From Sphingobacterium chuzhouense (GTDB lineage Bacteria > Bacteroidota > Bacteroidia > Sphingobacteriales > Sphingobacteriaceae): DNA of 64,000 nucleotides. Positions 1 through 9,018 of this stretch are shown piece by piece. Position 1 is the first letter of the stretch. Each line of letters opens with the position of its first letter. The stretch is from NCBI RefSeq assembly GCF_014692525.1, contig NZ_JACNYL010000004.1, forward strand, positions 62,001-126,000. The letters are read 5' to 3'. The notes below the pieces were generated by a model. It did not search any database and was not told the DNA's origin. It saw only the letters and a list, made by a program, of their open reading frames with translations. Made by a program: the position numbers and the translations under genes.

Positions 1-930
1 CGGTTGAATTCCAACGGTATTTCTGCGTTTATTTCCATTATGCGCGGCTGCGACAATATGTGTTCATTTTGTGTAGTTCCCTTTACACGGGGGCGCGAAA
101 GAAGTCGTGACTGTCATTCTATTGTGAAAGAAGCGCAGGATTTGTTTAACGCAGGCTATCGGGAAGTTACCTTGTTGGGGCAGAATGTCGATTCATATAA
201 ATATACAAAACCAGCAACAGAAGGCGAGACGCCGGCACCGCCGGTGAACTTTGCCCAGCTCTTAGCTATGGTGGCGGAGGTAAGTCCGGAACTTCGCGTA
301 CGCTTCTCTACGTCGCATCCAAAAGATATTACCGATGAGGTATTGCATACCATGGCACGTTACGAAAATATTTGTAAATACATACACTTACCAGTACAGT
401 CCGGAAACTCCCGGGTATTGGAATTGATGAACCGTACCTACGATCGGGAATGGTATATGGATAGGGTCAATGCCATCCGTCGTATTATTCCAACATGTGG
501 TATATCTACTGATGTGATCACAGGATTCTGTACTGAAACGGAAGAAGAACATCAGGAAACCCTCTCGATGATGGATTATGTAAAATATGATTTTGCCTAT
601 ATGTTTGCTTATTCCGAGCGACCAGGTACATTGGCGGCGAAACGTTATGAAGATGACGTACCGGAAGATGTGAAGAAAAGACGATTAACGGAGGTAGTGA
701 ACAAGCAACAGGAGCATAGTCTTTATCGTCTACAAAATTTTGTGGGTAACGTGCAGAAAGTGCTTATCGAAGGATTTTCAAAACGTTCGGATCAGGATTA
801 TTGTGGTCGGAACGACCAAAATACGATGGTTGTTTTTCCTGTTGATGAACGTTTCAAACCAGGGCAATACGTCCATGTATTGGCTGAACGTTGTACATCC
901 GCAACGTTGATCGGCAGAATTGTGGATTAA
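1..930 (+). CDS. miaB: MiaB, tRNA-2-methylthio-N6-isopentenyladenosine methylthiotransferase (C-terminal part)
   Basis: Radical SAM enzyme that adds a methylthio group to i6A37 of tRNAs reading UNN codons. The window opens inside the gene, so the N-terminal domain with its own Fe-S cluster is missing. The visible part begins just before the radical-SAM cysteines (RGCDNMCSFC; C17, C21 and C24 of the fragment), continues through the radical SAM barrel (GQNVDSY, STSHP, HLPVQSG, DVITGFCTET) and ends in a TRAM-like RNA-binding domain. The open frame runs in from base 1; the TTG at 4 is not a start. RimO is the alternative, but these motifs read as MiaB. The stop is followed by an 80-base gap to the sigma-54 activator. 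Confidence 0.93.
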   Translation, partial: RLNSNGISAFISIMRGCDNMCSFCVVPFTRGRERSRDCHSIVKEAQDLFNAGYREVTLLGQNVDSYKYTKPATEGETPAPPVNFAQLLAMVAEVSPELRVRFSTSHPKDITDEVLHTMARYENICKYIHLPVQSGNSRVLELMNRTYDREWYMDRVNAIRRIIPTCGISTDVITGFCTETEEEHQETLSMMDYVKYDFAYMFAYSERPGTLAAKRYEDDVPEDVKKRRLTEVVNKQQEHSLYRLQNFVGNVQKVLIEGFSKRSDQDYCGRNDQNTMVVFPVDERFKPGQYVHVLAERCTSATLIGRIVD

Positions 931-1010
931 GGATATAGACACATTGCGGATTACAAACCGGGCTTCTAAGCTCACTGAAAGTAAACAAGATTCACGAGTC
1001 ACGAATAAAA

Positions 1011-2270
1011 ATGGATATTCAAGATATTAAAAATAGATTTGGGATCATTGGTAATTCACCATTGCTGAATCGAGCAATTGATGTCGCTTGGCAGGTAGCA
1101 CCAACAGATATATCTGTATTAATACAAGGAGAAAGCGGATCAGGTAAAGAGGTTTTTTCGCATATTATCCACCAACTAAGCGCGAGAAAACATGGGCCTT
1201 TTATTGCTGTAAACTGTGGTGCGATCCCAGAAGGAACGATAGACTCTGAATTGTTTGGTCACGAAAAGGGTTCGTTTACAGGTGCGCATGAAGCACGGAA
1301 AGGATATTTTGAAGTTGTGGATGGTGGGACTATTTTTTTGGACGAGGTAGGCGAGCTTCCTTTGGGTACGCAAGCCAGATTGCTACGAGTATTGGAAACC
1401 GGCGAATACATCCGTGTAGGGTCTTCAAAAGTGCAAAAAACAAACGTACGGGTAGTTGCCGCAACGAATGTTGATGTGTATGAAGCTGTAAAGAAAGGTA
1501 AATTTAGAGAAGACTTGTATTATCGTTTGAATACCGTTCCATTGCGAATCCCTTCTTTGCGAGAACGTAAAGAAGATATCAATCTGCTCTTTAGGAAATT
1601 CATTGTTGATTTCTCCGATAAATACAGATCTCCTGGGGTGCAATTGACACCAGATGCGCAGGAAACACTTATGAACTATAGCTGGCCTGGAAATGTGAGA
1701 CAATTAAAGAATATTGCCGAACAGATTGCAGTGTTGGAAAAGGAACGTGTTGTCGATTCTACTATACTAACAAAATACTTGCCGATAGAGCAACCGGTAT
1801 CGTCATTGCCCGTCTTTGTTAAAGATGCAGGAAAAGAAGACTTTTCAGAACGAGATTTATTATATAAAGTCCTTTTTGACATGAAAAAGGATATGGTGGA
1901 TCTGAAAAAATTGGTGGTAGAGCTTCTCAAAGAAGGCGTAACCCCAGGTACTTATGAGCAAAATTCGCCGTATATTAATCAGCTTTATAATGAAGTCAAG
2001 CCTTCTGGAGGCTATTTAGGGGAGGAAGGCGTACATCCCACCTTGACCATTCATAATCCTAATCAAGGCGCGAAAGGTAATGATTATATGTCGTATGACG
2101 ATCAAGATGCGGAAGAGGTAGAGGAGTCTCTTTCTTTGGTCGAGAAAGAATCAGATTTGATTAAGAAGGCGTTGAAAAAGCATAAAGGTAAGCGTAAGGC
2201 AGCGGCTCGTGAATTGGGGATTTCCGAACGTACATTGTATAGAAAAATCAAGGATTTAAATTTAGATTGA
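1011..2270 (+). CDS. sigma-54-dependent Fis-family transcriptional activator without receiver domain
   Basis: AAA+ enhancer-binding protein that would use ATP hydrolysis to open promoters held by sigma-54 RNA polymerase. Walker A (GESGSGKE) is near residues 40-47, the sigma-54 contact loop reads GSFTGA (87-92; GAFTGA in most relatives), and Walker B is FLDE (109-112). A Fis-type helix-turn-helix closes the protein (about 383-415, RKAAARELGISERTLYRKI). The AAA+ domain starts almost at residue 1, so there is no N-terminal sensory domain and activity is probably set by level or by a partner. It sits between miaB and lptE and its stop overlaps the lptE start, so it is probably cotranscribed with envelope genes. 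The ATG at 1011 fits the family start. Confidence 0.9.
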   Translation: MDIQDIKNRFGIIGNSPLLNRAIDVAWQVAPTDISVLIQGESGSGKEVFSHIIHQLSARKHGPFIAVNCGAIPEGTIDSELFGHEKGSFTGAHEARKGYFEVVDGGTIFLDEVGELPLGTQARLLRVLETGEYIRVGSSKVQKTNVRVVAATNVDVYEAVKKGKFREDLYYRLNTVPLRIPSLRERKEDINLLFRKFIVDFSDKYRSPGVQLTPDAQETLMNYSWPGNVRQLKNIAEQIAVLEKERVVDSTILTKYLPIEQPVSSLPVFVKDAGKEDFSERDLLYKVLFDMKKDMVDLKKLVVELLKEGVTPGTYEQNSPYINQLYNEVKPSGGYLGEEGVHPTLTIHNPNQGAKGNDYMSYDDQDAEEVEESLSLVEKESDLIKKALKKHKGKRKAAARELGISERTLYRKIKDLNLD

Positions 2271-2800
2271 TGAATACTATGAGAAAGCGGAATGTGTTTA
2301 TATTTCCTTTATTGGCAATTGCGATATGCCTCCTAATTAATGGTTGTGGTGTAAAATACGGTTTTACGGGAGGTTCCATTCCACAGAATATGAAAACGGT
2401 GCATGTGGCCTATTTCGAAAATATTGCGCCGATGGTCTACCAAACTCTCGGACAGAACTTTACCGAAGGACTAAAAGAGCGTATTCGAAATCAATCGAGA
2501 TTAAGCCAAGTTAACGGGGAAGCCGACGCCATGTTTGAAGGTGTTATCACCGGGTATGATATTGCTCCTGCAGCGGTGGAAGCGAATACAGACCGTGCCG
2601 CCTTGAACCGCTTGACTATTACAGTTAAGGTAAAATATACAAACCGTTTGGATGAAACGGGGGAGAGTAATTTTGAGCAATCCTTTTCACAGTTTAGAGA
2701 GTTTTCAGGCTTGATACAAAATCAGGAAGAAAACCTGACAAGAGAAATTATTAATTTACTGACGGAAGATATTTACAATAGAGCATTTGCTAACTGGTAG
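2270..2800 (+). CDS. lptE: LptE-like LPS-assembly lipoprotein
   Basis: Probable outer-membrane lipoprotein that plugs and supports LptD during delivery of lipopolysaccharide to the cell surface. The start is a hydrophobic signal with a lipobox ending in Cys (LLINGC, about residues 22-27), followed by the typical phrase YGFTGGSIP and a long alpha/beta domain that agrees with the Bacteroidota LptE/DUF4136-like family in length (176 aa). The ATG at 2270 overlaps the upstream stop (ATGA); an ATG at 2279 is an alternative. The gene is coupled to the sigma-54 activator and followed after 6 bases by the TPR protein, so it belongs to a tight operon. The symbol is given by family resemblance. Confidence 0.75.
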   Translation: MNTMRKRNVFIFPLLAIAICLLINGCGVKYGFTGGSIPQNMKTVHVAYFENIAPMVYQTLGQNFTEGLKERIRNQSRLSQVNGEADAMFEGVITGYDIAPAAVEANTDRAALNRLTITVKVKYTNRLDETGESNFEQSFSQFREFSGLIQNQEENLTREIINLLTEDIYNRAFANW

Positions 2801-2806
2801 AATAGT

Positions 2807-3844
2807 ATGGGAAATCAAGGATCGTCATTTACACATTTATATCACCAAGCTTTGGTCAATCCAAAGGATATTCCCTTGACTGATTTTGAGCAATTGCTTG
2901 TACGATATCCCTATTCACAACCGTTGCATTTTGCCTTTGAAAGACGTAGGTTTTTGAAAGGGGAACAAACGGGGCATTTAGAAAAACGGGCAATTCTGTT
3001 GGCAAATAATGCTAATTGGCTAGCGGAATATGTTCAATTGCCGGTCGAAGAAATTCCCGTAGTAGAAGTGGAGGATGATGATTATGTGCCCTTTGAAGAT
3101 ATAGCGGCGGCGTCTGAAGAAATGGAAGGGCCTTCTATAGGAGAGAGCTTAGAGGAAGAAGAGGAAGATAAAGATGTCTTAGAAACGTTGGTTCAAGAGG
3201 GCATAGGTGGAGGAGATTATTTTGCTGTTCATGCTAAGGATATACATTTTGAGCAACTAGAAGAACAAGTTGCTGAAGAAGAAGATCGAGCTGAAGACAC
3301 AAGAAAAGAAGAAAACATTAGCCTATATAATGATGAGTTAATGCCTTATAGCTTCCGTTGGTGGTTACATAAGACCCGGCTGGAGCATGCTGACACGTAT
3401 CAGCCATTTGCAAGTCCGAAACTCCCGGTCGCAAATAAATCATCGTTTGACCCTGCGGAATTGGATCGCGTTATCCTAGATCAACAAATTCGGGAGCATA
3501 TTATCCACTTGCAGAACCCGGAAGATAAGCTTAGCGATGAGGTGAAACAGCGCGAATCACCCTCCAATGGACCAAGTAAGGTAACAGAAGTAATTGAACG
3601 TTTTATTCGAGAAGAACCGCAAATACAGCCTCCGCAGCCGGAAAATCTAAATGTAGAAAATAAAGCAAGAAAGAGCTCGGAGGAACAATTTGACTTAGTG
3701 ACAGAAACGCTCGCTAGTATATACGCGGATCAAGCGATGTACGTGAAGGCGATAGAGGTTTATAAAAAATTAATTTTGAGATTTCCAGAAAAAAAATCGT
3801 ATTTTGCGACCCGAATTAAGGAATTGGAAGAAAAACTATATTAA
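2807..3844 (+). CDS. acidic protein with C-terminal TPR-like segment
   Basis: No named function is recognised. The 345-residue protein has no signal peptide or membrane segment. Residues 1-80 are globular, 80-180 are very rich in Glu and Asp (probably disordered), and the last 50 residues (LASIYADQAMYVKAIEVYKKL) look like a tetratricopeptide repeat. It lies 6 bases after lptE and 12 bases before secG. That position, and its conservation as a type between these genes in related genomes as far as I recall, suggests an envelope or secretion accessory role, which is inference only. Confidence 0.8.
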   Translation: MGNQGSSFTHLYHQALVNPKDIPLTDFEQLLVRYPYSQPLHFAFERRRFLKGEQTGHLEKRAILLANNANWLAEYVQLPVEEIPVVEVEDDDYVPFEDIAAASEEMEGPSIGESLEEEEEDKDVLETLVQEGIGGGDYFAVHAKDIHFEQLEEQVAEEEDRAEDTRKEENISLYNDELMPYSFRWWLHKTRLEHADTYQPFASPKLPVANKSSFDPAELDRVILDQQIREHIIHLQNPEDKLSDEVKQRESPSNGPSKVTEVIERFIREEPQIQPPQPENLNVENKARKSSEEQFDLVTETLASIYADQAMYVKAIEVYKKLILRFPEKKSYFATRIKELEEKLY

Positions 3845-3856
3845 CGAAATAAAATA

Positions 3857-4228
3857 ATGCAAACATTCTTAATTGTCCTGATCATATTGGCAAGTGCTTT
3901 ATTGGGATTTATCGTATTGATTCAAAACCCTAAAGGGGGTGGCTTGGCATCAGGATTCGCAGGTAGCTCTAATCTGATGGGCGTACAACGTACAGGTGAT
4001 TTCTTGGAAAAAGGAACATGGGGCTTGGCAATAGCGTTAATGGTATTGTGTTTAGCTATGAATATTTTAGGACCATCAACAGGAGGAAGAGCAGGTGGTT
4101 TGGGTGATCAGATTGATGCTCCGGCACAGACTTCTCCTTTAAACCTTAATCCGAATCCAACACAACAGGAAACAGCACCTGTGACGGAAACACCTGCACC
4201 GACAGCACCTGCTGATAGCGCAAACTAA
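3857..4228 (+). CDS. secG: SecG, preprotein translocase subunit
   Basis: Small integral-membrane partner of SecYE that assists protein export. It has two transmembrane helices (about residues 1-22 and 52-72) joined by the family's Gly-rich loop (LIQNPKGGGLASGFAGS), followed by a Pro/Thr-rich hydrophilic tail of about 45 residues common in Bacteroidota SecG. It is the last gene of the miaB-lptE run; a strong intrinsic terminator begins 22 bases after the stop. Confidence 0.93.
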   Translation: MQTFLIVLIILASALLGFIVLIQNPKGGGLASGFAGSSNLMGVQRTGDFLEKGTWGLAIALMVLCLAMNILGPSTGGRAGGLGDQIDAPAQTSPLNLNPNPTQQETAPVTETPAPTAPADSAN

Positions 4229-4250
4229 GACGAAAGTTCATAGGTATTGG

Positions 4251-4284
4251 AAGACCTTGCAGATTGCCTGCAAGGTCTTTTTTT
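4251..4284 (+). terminator. intrinsic terminator after secG
   Basis: A perfect 12-bp stem (AAGACCTTGCAG / CTGCAAGGTCTT, 4251-4262 and 4268-4279) with a 5-base loop is followed by a run of T to 4284. It separates the secG operon from groES. Confidence 0.92.
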
Positions 4285-4434
4285 GAAATACTGTCTCGTT
4301 TAATATGACAGGATGACACGGGTAAGGGAAAAAATGGCAACAATTTCCTTGTTTCTTCGTTTGGCATAGTTGGTGATAAGGAAAAAGAGAAGAATTTAAA
4401 ATCAAACATCAAATAAAAAATAAACTAGATTACT

Positions 4435-4710
4435 ATGGCATTAAGTATTAAACCTATCGGAGACAGAGTTGTCGTAGAGGCAGCTCCCGCAGAAGAAAAA
4501 ACAGCATCAGGGATCTACATTCCAGACACAGCAAAAGAGAAACCTTCTCAAGGTACTATCGTTGCGGTAGGAACGGGTAAACCAGAAGAGCCTTTAACTG
4601 TTAAAGTGGGCGATAAAGTTTTATATGGCAAATATGCTGGTACGGAGATCACTTACGAAGGTAAAGAGTATTTAATCATGCGTGAATCTGACATTTACGC
4701 GGTTTTGTAA
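4435..4710 (+). CDS. groES: GroES co-chaperonin
   Basis: The 91-residue heptameric lid of the GroEL chaperonin. It shows the family start (IKPIGDRVVVE), the mobile loop (EEKTASGIYIPDTAKEK), the phrase GTGK and the final VLYGKYAGTEI...Y. It lies 80 bases before groEL. No CIRCE element and no good TTTG/TAnnTTTG pair were found in the 150 bases upstream, so its heat control cannot be read from the sequence. Confidence 0.97.
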   Translation: MALSIKPIGDRVVVEAAPAEEKTASGIYIPDTAKEKPSQGTIVAVGTGKPEEPLTVKVGDKVLYGKYAGTEITYEGKEYLIMRESDIYAVL

Positions 4711-4790
4711 GTCAAAGGTAAAATCAATATTTAAAAAGGAGTTAGAAAAATCTAAATACTTTGTACTAACTACTAAAGAGTAATTAAAAA

Positions 4791-6431
4791 ATGGCAAAAC
4801 AAGTAAGATATAACGTAGAAGCGCGCGACGCACTGAAAAAAGGTGTGGACACCTTGGCAAATGCAGTAAAAGTAACTTTGGGTCCTAAGGGACGTAATGT
4901 AATTATCGAGAAAAAATTTGGTTCTCCTGCAATAACTAAAGATGGTGTAACCGTAGCCAAAGAAATCGAATTGAAAGATGCTTTGGAAAACATGGGTGCA
5001 CAAATGGTGAAAGAGGTTGCCTCTAAAACTGCAGATCAGGCTGGTGATGGTACGACGACAGCAACTGTACTTGCACAAGCTATTGTTGCTCCAGGTTTGA
5101 AATCCGTAGCAGCGGGTGCTAACCCAATGGATTTAAAACGTGGTATCGATAAAGCGGTTGCTGCTGTTGTAGCTAACTTGCAATCGCAATCAAAAGAGGT
5201 TGGAGCTGATAATAATAAAATTAAACAAGTTGCTACAATCTCTGCAAACAATGACGAAGTAATTGGTGCTTTGATTGCTGAGGCTATGGAGAAGGTTGGA
5301 AACGACGGTGTTATCACAGTAGAAGAAGCAAAAGGTACAGAAACTGAGGTAAAAACAGTTGAAGGTATGCAATTCGATCGTGGTTATTTGTCTCCATATT
5401 TTGTCACTAACTCTGACAAAATGGAAGCCGAGTTGGAAAACCCGTATATCTTGATTTACGACAAGAAAATCAGCAATATGAAAGAATTGTTGCCTATCTT
5501 GGAAAAACAAGTACAGACAGGCAAACCATTGTTAATTATTGCGGAAGACCTAGACGGTGAAGCATTAGCGACATTGGTAGTAAACAAAATCCGTGGTTCA
5601 TTGAAAGTGGCAGCAGTTAAAGCGCCAGGTTTTGGTGACCGTCGTAAAGCGATGTTGGAAGATATCGCTATCTTAACAGGCGGTACTGTTATCTCTGAAG
5701 AAAGAGGCTACAAATTGGAGAATGCAGAACTTTCTTACCTGGGACAAGCTGAAAAAGTAGTTGTTGACAAGGATAATACAACTGTGATTAACGGTTCGGG
5801 AAATGCAGATGACATCAAAGCTCGTGTTGCACAAATCCGTTCACAAATCGAAACAACAACTTCTGACTACGATCGTGAGAAATTACAAGAGCGTTTAGCG
5901 AAATTATCTGGTGGTGTAGCGGTACTTTATGTAGGCGCAACCACAGAAGTAGAGATGAAAGAGAAGAAAGATCGTGTAGATGATGCATTGCACGCTACTC
6001 GTGCAGCGGTAGAAGAAGGTATCGTTGCTGGTGGTGGTGTGGCCTTCATCCGTGCTACAGAGGCGTTGGCAGACCTTAAAGGTGCTAACGAAGATGAAAC
6101 AATCGGTATCGATATCATTAAGCGTGCTATTGAGGAGCCTCTTCGCCAAATCTGTAACAACGCAGGTATTGAAGGAGCAGTAGTTGTTCAAAAAGTAAAA
6201 GAAGGTACAGCTGACTTCGGTTATAATGCACGTACAGATGTATATGAAAACTTAATTGGTGCGGGTGTTATCGATCCGACTAAAGTTTCTCGTGTAGCTT
6301 TGGAAAATGCGGCTTCTGTTGCATCTATGCTATTAACAACAGAATGTGTATTGGCTGATGAGCCTGAAGAAAATGCAGTAGCAGGTGCTGGTGCCCCTCC
6401 AATGGGCGGCGGTATGCCAGGCATGATGTAA
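4791..6431 (+). CDS. groEL: GroEL chaperonin
   Basis: The 546-residue ATP-dependent folding chamber. Diagnostic segments are all present: VTLGPKGRNV and DGVTVAKEI near the N-terminus, the ATP-site motif DGTTTATV, the apical domain, and the flexible GGM-type tail (MGGGMPGMM). It is complete, of normal length, and followed by a hairpin terminator. Confidence 0.98.
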   Translation: MAKQVRYNVEARDALKKGVDTLANAVKVTLGPKGRNVIIEKKFGSPAITKDGVTVAKEIELKDALENMGAQMVKEVASKTADQAGDGTTTATVLAQAIVAPGLKSVAAGANPMDLKRGIDKAVAAVVANLQSQSKEVGADNNKIKQVATISANNDEVIGALIAEAMEKVGNDGVITVEEAKGTETEVKTVEGMQFDRGYLSPYFVTNSDKMEAELENPYILIYDKKISNMKELLPILEKQVQTGKPLLIIAEDLDGEALATLVVNKIRGSLKVAAVKAPGFGDRRKAMLEDIAILTGGTVISEERGYKLENAELSYLGQAEKVVVDKDNTTVINGSGNADDIKARVAQIRSQIETTTSDYDREKLQERLAKLSGGVAVLYVGATTEVEMKEKKDRVDDALHATRAAVEEGIVAGGGVAFIRATEALADLKGANEDETIGIDIIKRAIEEPLRQICNNAGIEGAVVVQKVKEGTADFGYNARTDVYENLIGAGVIDPTKVSRVALENAASVASMLLTTECVLADEPEENAVAGAGAPPMGGGMPGMM

Positions 6432-6462
6432 AATAGGAAACTTCCTATTCCATAATAGAAAT

Positions 6463-6495
6463 AAAAGGCTTCGGAGAATTTTCTGAAGCCTTTTT
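6463..6495 (+). terminator. intrinsic terminator after groEL
   Basis: A 10-bp stem AAAAGGCTTC / GAAGCCTTTT (6463-6472 and 6485-6494), with an AGAA/TTCT extension inside the loop, runs directly into T residues. It ends the groES-groEL unit. Confidence 0.9.
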
Positions 6496-6566
6496 GTATA
6501 TGAGACCCGATTGTATTGCATATAAAAATAAAATTCTTTAGGTTTATTGTCTATAATCAAAAAATT

Positions 6567-7079
6567 ATGCAAAAATATCATTATACGGACGGAATGAATA
6601 CATTCGGTCCCTTCTCAATAGAAGAATTAAAAACCAAAGGTATTACTGCCGATACCTATGTATGGGCGGAAGGGATGCCTAACTGGGTGCTTGCTAAGAG
6701 TGTTCCGGAGTTGAGCAGCATTCTGTCAACAGGTTCACAGCCTTACTTCACAGGATCACCACAAACTCCTCCTCAATTTCCGAATACACCCGCTTCACCT
6801 TACAACCAGCGTATGGAACAGCCGCCAAAAACCTATTTGTTGGAAACGATTTTAACCACGATTTTCTGTTGTTGGCCGTTAGGTATTCCATCGATTGTTT
6901 ATGCCTCACGCGTGGAAAAGAAATTCTACGCTGGAGATGTATTGGGTGCTGAGGAAGATTCTGCGAATGCAAAAAAATGGATGTGGATCAATGTCGGCGT
7001 TTGTATTGGTCTATGGGTGCTTTATTTCATTATCTTTGGTTTCGCAATGTTTGGGGCAATGATGTCCGGAGATTTTTAA
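6567..7079 (+). CDS. GYF_2 and CD225-type membrane protein
   Basis: The 170-residue protein combines an N-terminal GYF_2-like domain (residues 1-50; MNTFGPFSIEELKTKGI, VWAEGMPNW) with a C-terminal double-helix membrane region of the CD225/dispanin type (about 90-165; LTTIFCCWPLGIPSIVYA, then KKWMWINVG). A Pro-rich linker joins them. Such proteins are common in Bacteroidota with no settled function; the GYF part may bind proline-rich partners. The ATG at 6567 starts directly at the GYF domain, so an upstream in-frame ATG at 6516 is not favoured. One base separates it from the next gene. Confidence 0.85.
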   Translation: MQKYHYTDGMNTFGPFSIEELKTKGITADTYVWAEGMPNWVLAKSVPELSSILSTGSQPYFTGSPQTPPQFPNTPASPYNQRMEQPPKTYLLETILTTIFCCWPLGIPSIVYASRVEKKFYAGDVLGAEEDSANAKKWMWINVGVCIGLWVLYFIIFGFAMFGAMMSGDF

Positions 7080-7080
7080 C

Positions 7081-7470
7081 ATGATTTGGAGAAAGTATCG
7101 TTGGGTGCTTTTAGGAACCGGTGTGGTAGTGATGGGGGTAGCAACCTATGTTTATTATACTTATGATCCTGCTGCACATAGCTGGTTTCCGCAATGCCCG
7201 TTCAAGGCATTAACAGGATTGGACTGCCCAGGGTGTGGCTCCCAACGTGCGGTTCACGCCATATTACATGGGGATTTTCGGAAAGCACTACATCACAATG
7301 CTTTGCTTTTGCCTTTTATTCCCTACCTTACTTTCGGCTTTGGCTACCGGTTTGTGAAAGACCCAAATGAGCATTTATTGAAATGGCGGAAAATCCTATT
7401 TGGTGAATACGCCATTAAAATTTTAGCAACTATTATTTTTGCGTATTTTGTTTTACGGAATGTGATATAG
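7081..7470 (+). CDS. DUF2752 membrane protein
   Basis: A 129-residue protein with the DUF2752 signature CPFKALTGLDCPGCGSQRA (about residues 40-58, with conserved Cys pairs) and three predicted transmembrane helices (about 8-27, 73-92 and 104-126). The role of this family is unknown. In Bacteroidota it is often next to CD225/GYF proteins, as here, which suggests the two work together. Confidence 0.85.
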   Translation: MIWRKYRWVLLGTGVVVMGVATYVYYTYDPAAHSWFPQCPFKALTGLDCPGCGSQRAVHAILHGDFRKALHHNALLLPFIPYLTFGFGYRFVKDPNEHLLKWRKILFGEYAIKILATIIFAYFVLRNVI

Positions 7471-7542
7471 ATACCTCATTCTTGGATTGATTTTTGTCCC
7501 ATTCGCATAATGCTTAGTTCGTAGATATTTAAAAGAGAATGC

Positions 7543-9012
7543 ATGATTTTAATTGTTGACGACCAGATAGAAAATATATATTCATTAGAAAAACTCTTAA
7601 AATCTAAAGGTTTTGAGGTAGATTCCGCTCTTTCAGGCGAAGAGGCTTTAAAAAAAGTCTTAAAAAATGACTACGCGCTGGTTATTTTGGATGTGCAAAT
7701 GCCTGGTATTGACGGTTTCGAAGTAGCGGAAACCTTATCTGGCTACAGTAAGACCAAAGAAGTACCTATTATATTTTTGTCTGCTGTCAATACAGATAAG
7801 AAATTTATAGCCAAAGGTTATGCTTCCGGTGGGATAGATTATATTACCAAGCCGGTGGATCCCGATATTTTAATGTTGAAAGTGAAGACGTTCTATCGAT
7901 TATATGAGCAGACGTTAGCACTGAATGAGGCTCAAAAAATATTGGAATCTGAAATAGAAACGAGAAAAAAGGCACAGCAAGAACTGAAGGATAAGGTGGA
8001 ACACCTCCATACTACGCTTGAAAGTCTGCCGCAAATTGCCTTCACGGCTGACGGGCGAGGGCGGATTACTTTTGTCAACAAAAGGTGGTACAAATTTTCT
8101 CGCTGTCCTGAGACATTTCCTGAAGTACACCCAGACGATACTTGTATCAAAAAAGTATGGCAGCACTGTATTGAACACAGCCAGCCATTGGAACTAGAAG
8201 TGCGTATCAAAGAATTGAAATCGAGACTTTTTTGTTTTCATCTTTTACGTATTATTCCTGTTAAAGATAAAACAGGTGTAAAAAGTTGGGTGGGAACATT
8301 TACGGATATACACGAACAAAAGGAAGAAGAAAGAAAAAAAGATGAATTTCTGAGTATCGCAAGCCACGAGCTCAAAACTCCGTTGACAAGTATCAAGGCT
8401 TACATTCAGTTGTTAGAACGTATGCCGGATGTACAAAAGGAGAGCAAATTCGCAACCTATATCAGCAGAGCGCAAAATCAAACTAACAAATTGGATAGCC
8501 TTATCGCTGATCTATTGGATATTTCCAAAATTGAAAACGGGAAACTAAAGGTGAATAAAAAACCGTTTGATATGGAAAAATTGATAGAAAATGCTATCGA
8601 AACTATTTATTATACCCATAGTCACGTGCAGGTTGAAATCGAACGAAAAGGGGAAACAATCACACAAGAAGTGAATGGCGACGCTTTTCGTATTGAACAA
8701 GTGCTGATTAACTTCCTGACGAATGCCATAAAATACTCTCCCGATAGTGACAGGGTAGTTGTACATACCGCTGCTGACAGGGATCAACTCTATATAGCTG
8801 TCCAAGATTTTGGTATTGGTATCCCGGAACATAAAAAAAATAATATCTTTACGAAATTCTATCGTGTGGAAGAATCATCTGTGAAATTTCAAGGACTGGG
8901 AATTGGTTTATATATCTGTGCAGAAATTATTAAGCAACATCATGGCACGTACGGCATAGAAAGTTCGTCAAGCCAAGGAACCACCTTTTATTTTACTATA
9001 CCATTTAATTAA
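7543..9012 (+). CDS. response-regulator-first sensor histidine kinase (REC-PAS-HisKA-HATPase)
   Basis: A cytosolic 489-residue kinase. Residues 1-120 form a receiver with phospho-acceptor Asp50 (VILDVQMPG) and the later KPVD. A coiled segment follows (about 125-155), then a PAS domain (155-265), HisKA with His275 (SHELKTPLTS) and HATPase (GDAFRIEQVLINFLTNAIKY, DFGIGIP, GLGIGLYI). There is no membrane segment. A receiver at the N-terminus suggests it is itself a target in a phosphorelay with the hybrid kinase 6 bases downstream. The ATG at 7543 fits the receiver start. Confidence 0.92.
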   Translation: MILIVDDQIENIYSLEKLLKSKGFEVDSALSGEEALKKVLKNDYALVILDVQMPGIDGFEVAETLSGYSKTKEVPIIFLSAVNTDKKFIAKGYASGGIDYITKPVDPDILMLKVKTFYRLYEQTLALNEAQKILESEIETRKKAQQELKDKVEHLHTTLESLPQIAFTADGRGRITFVNKRWYKFSRCPETFPEVHPDDTCIKKVWQHCIEHSQPLELEVRIKELKSRLFCFHLLRIIPVKDKTGVKSWVGTFTDIHEQKEEERKKDEFLSIASHELKTPLTSIKAYIQLLERMPDVQKESKFATYISRAQNQTNKLDSLIADLLDISKIENGKLKVNKKPFDMEKLIENAIETIYYTHSHVQVEIERKGETITQEVNGDAFRIEQVLINFLTNAIKYSPDSDRVVVHTAADRDQLYIAVQDFGIGIPEHKKNNIFTKFYRVEESSVKFQGLGIGLYICAEIIKQHHGTYGIESSSSQGTTFYFTIPFN

Positions 9013-9018
9013 ATCAAT

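Noticed and set aside
4285..4434. CIRCE or other heat-shock operator before groES
   Set aside because: The TTAGCACTC-N9-GAGTGCTAA repeat is absent and no alternative palindrome stands out.
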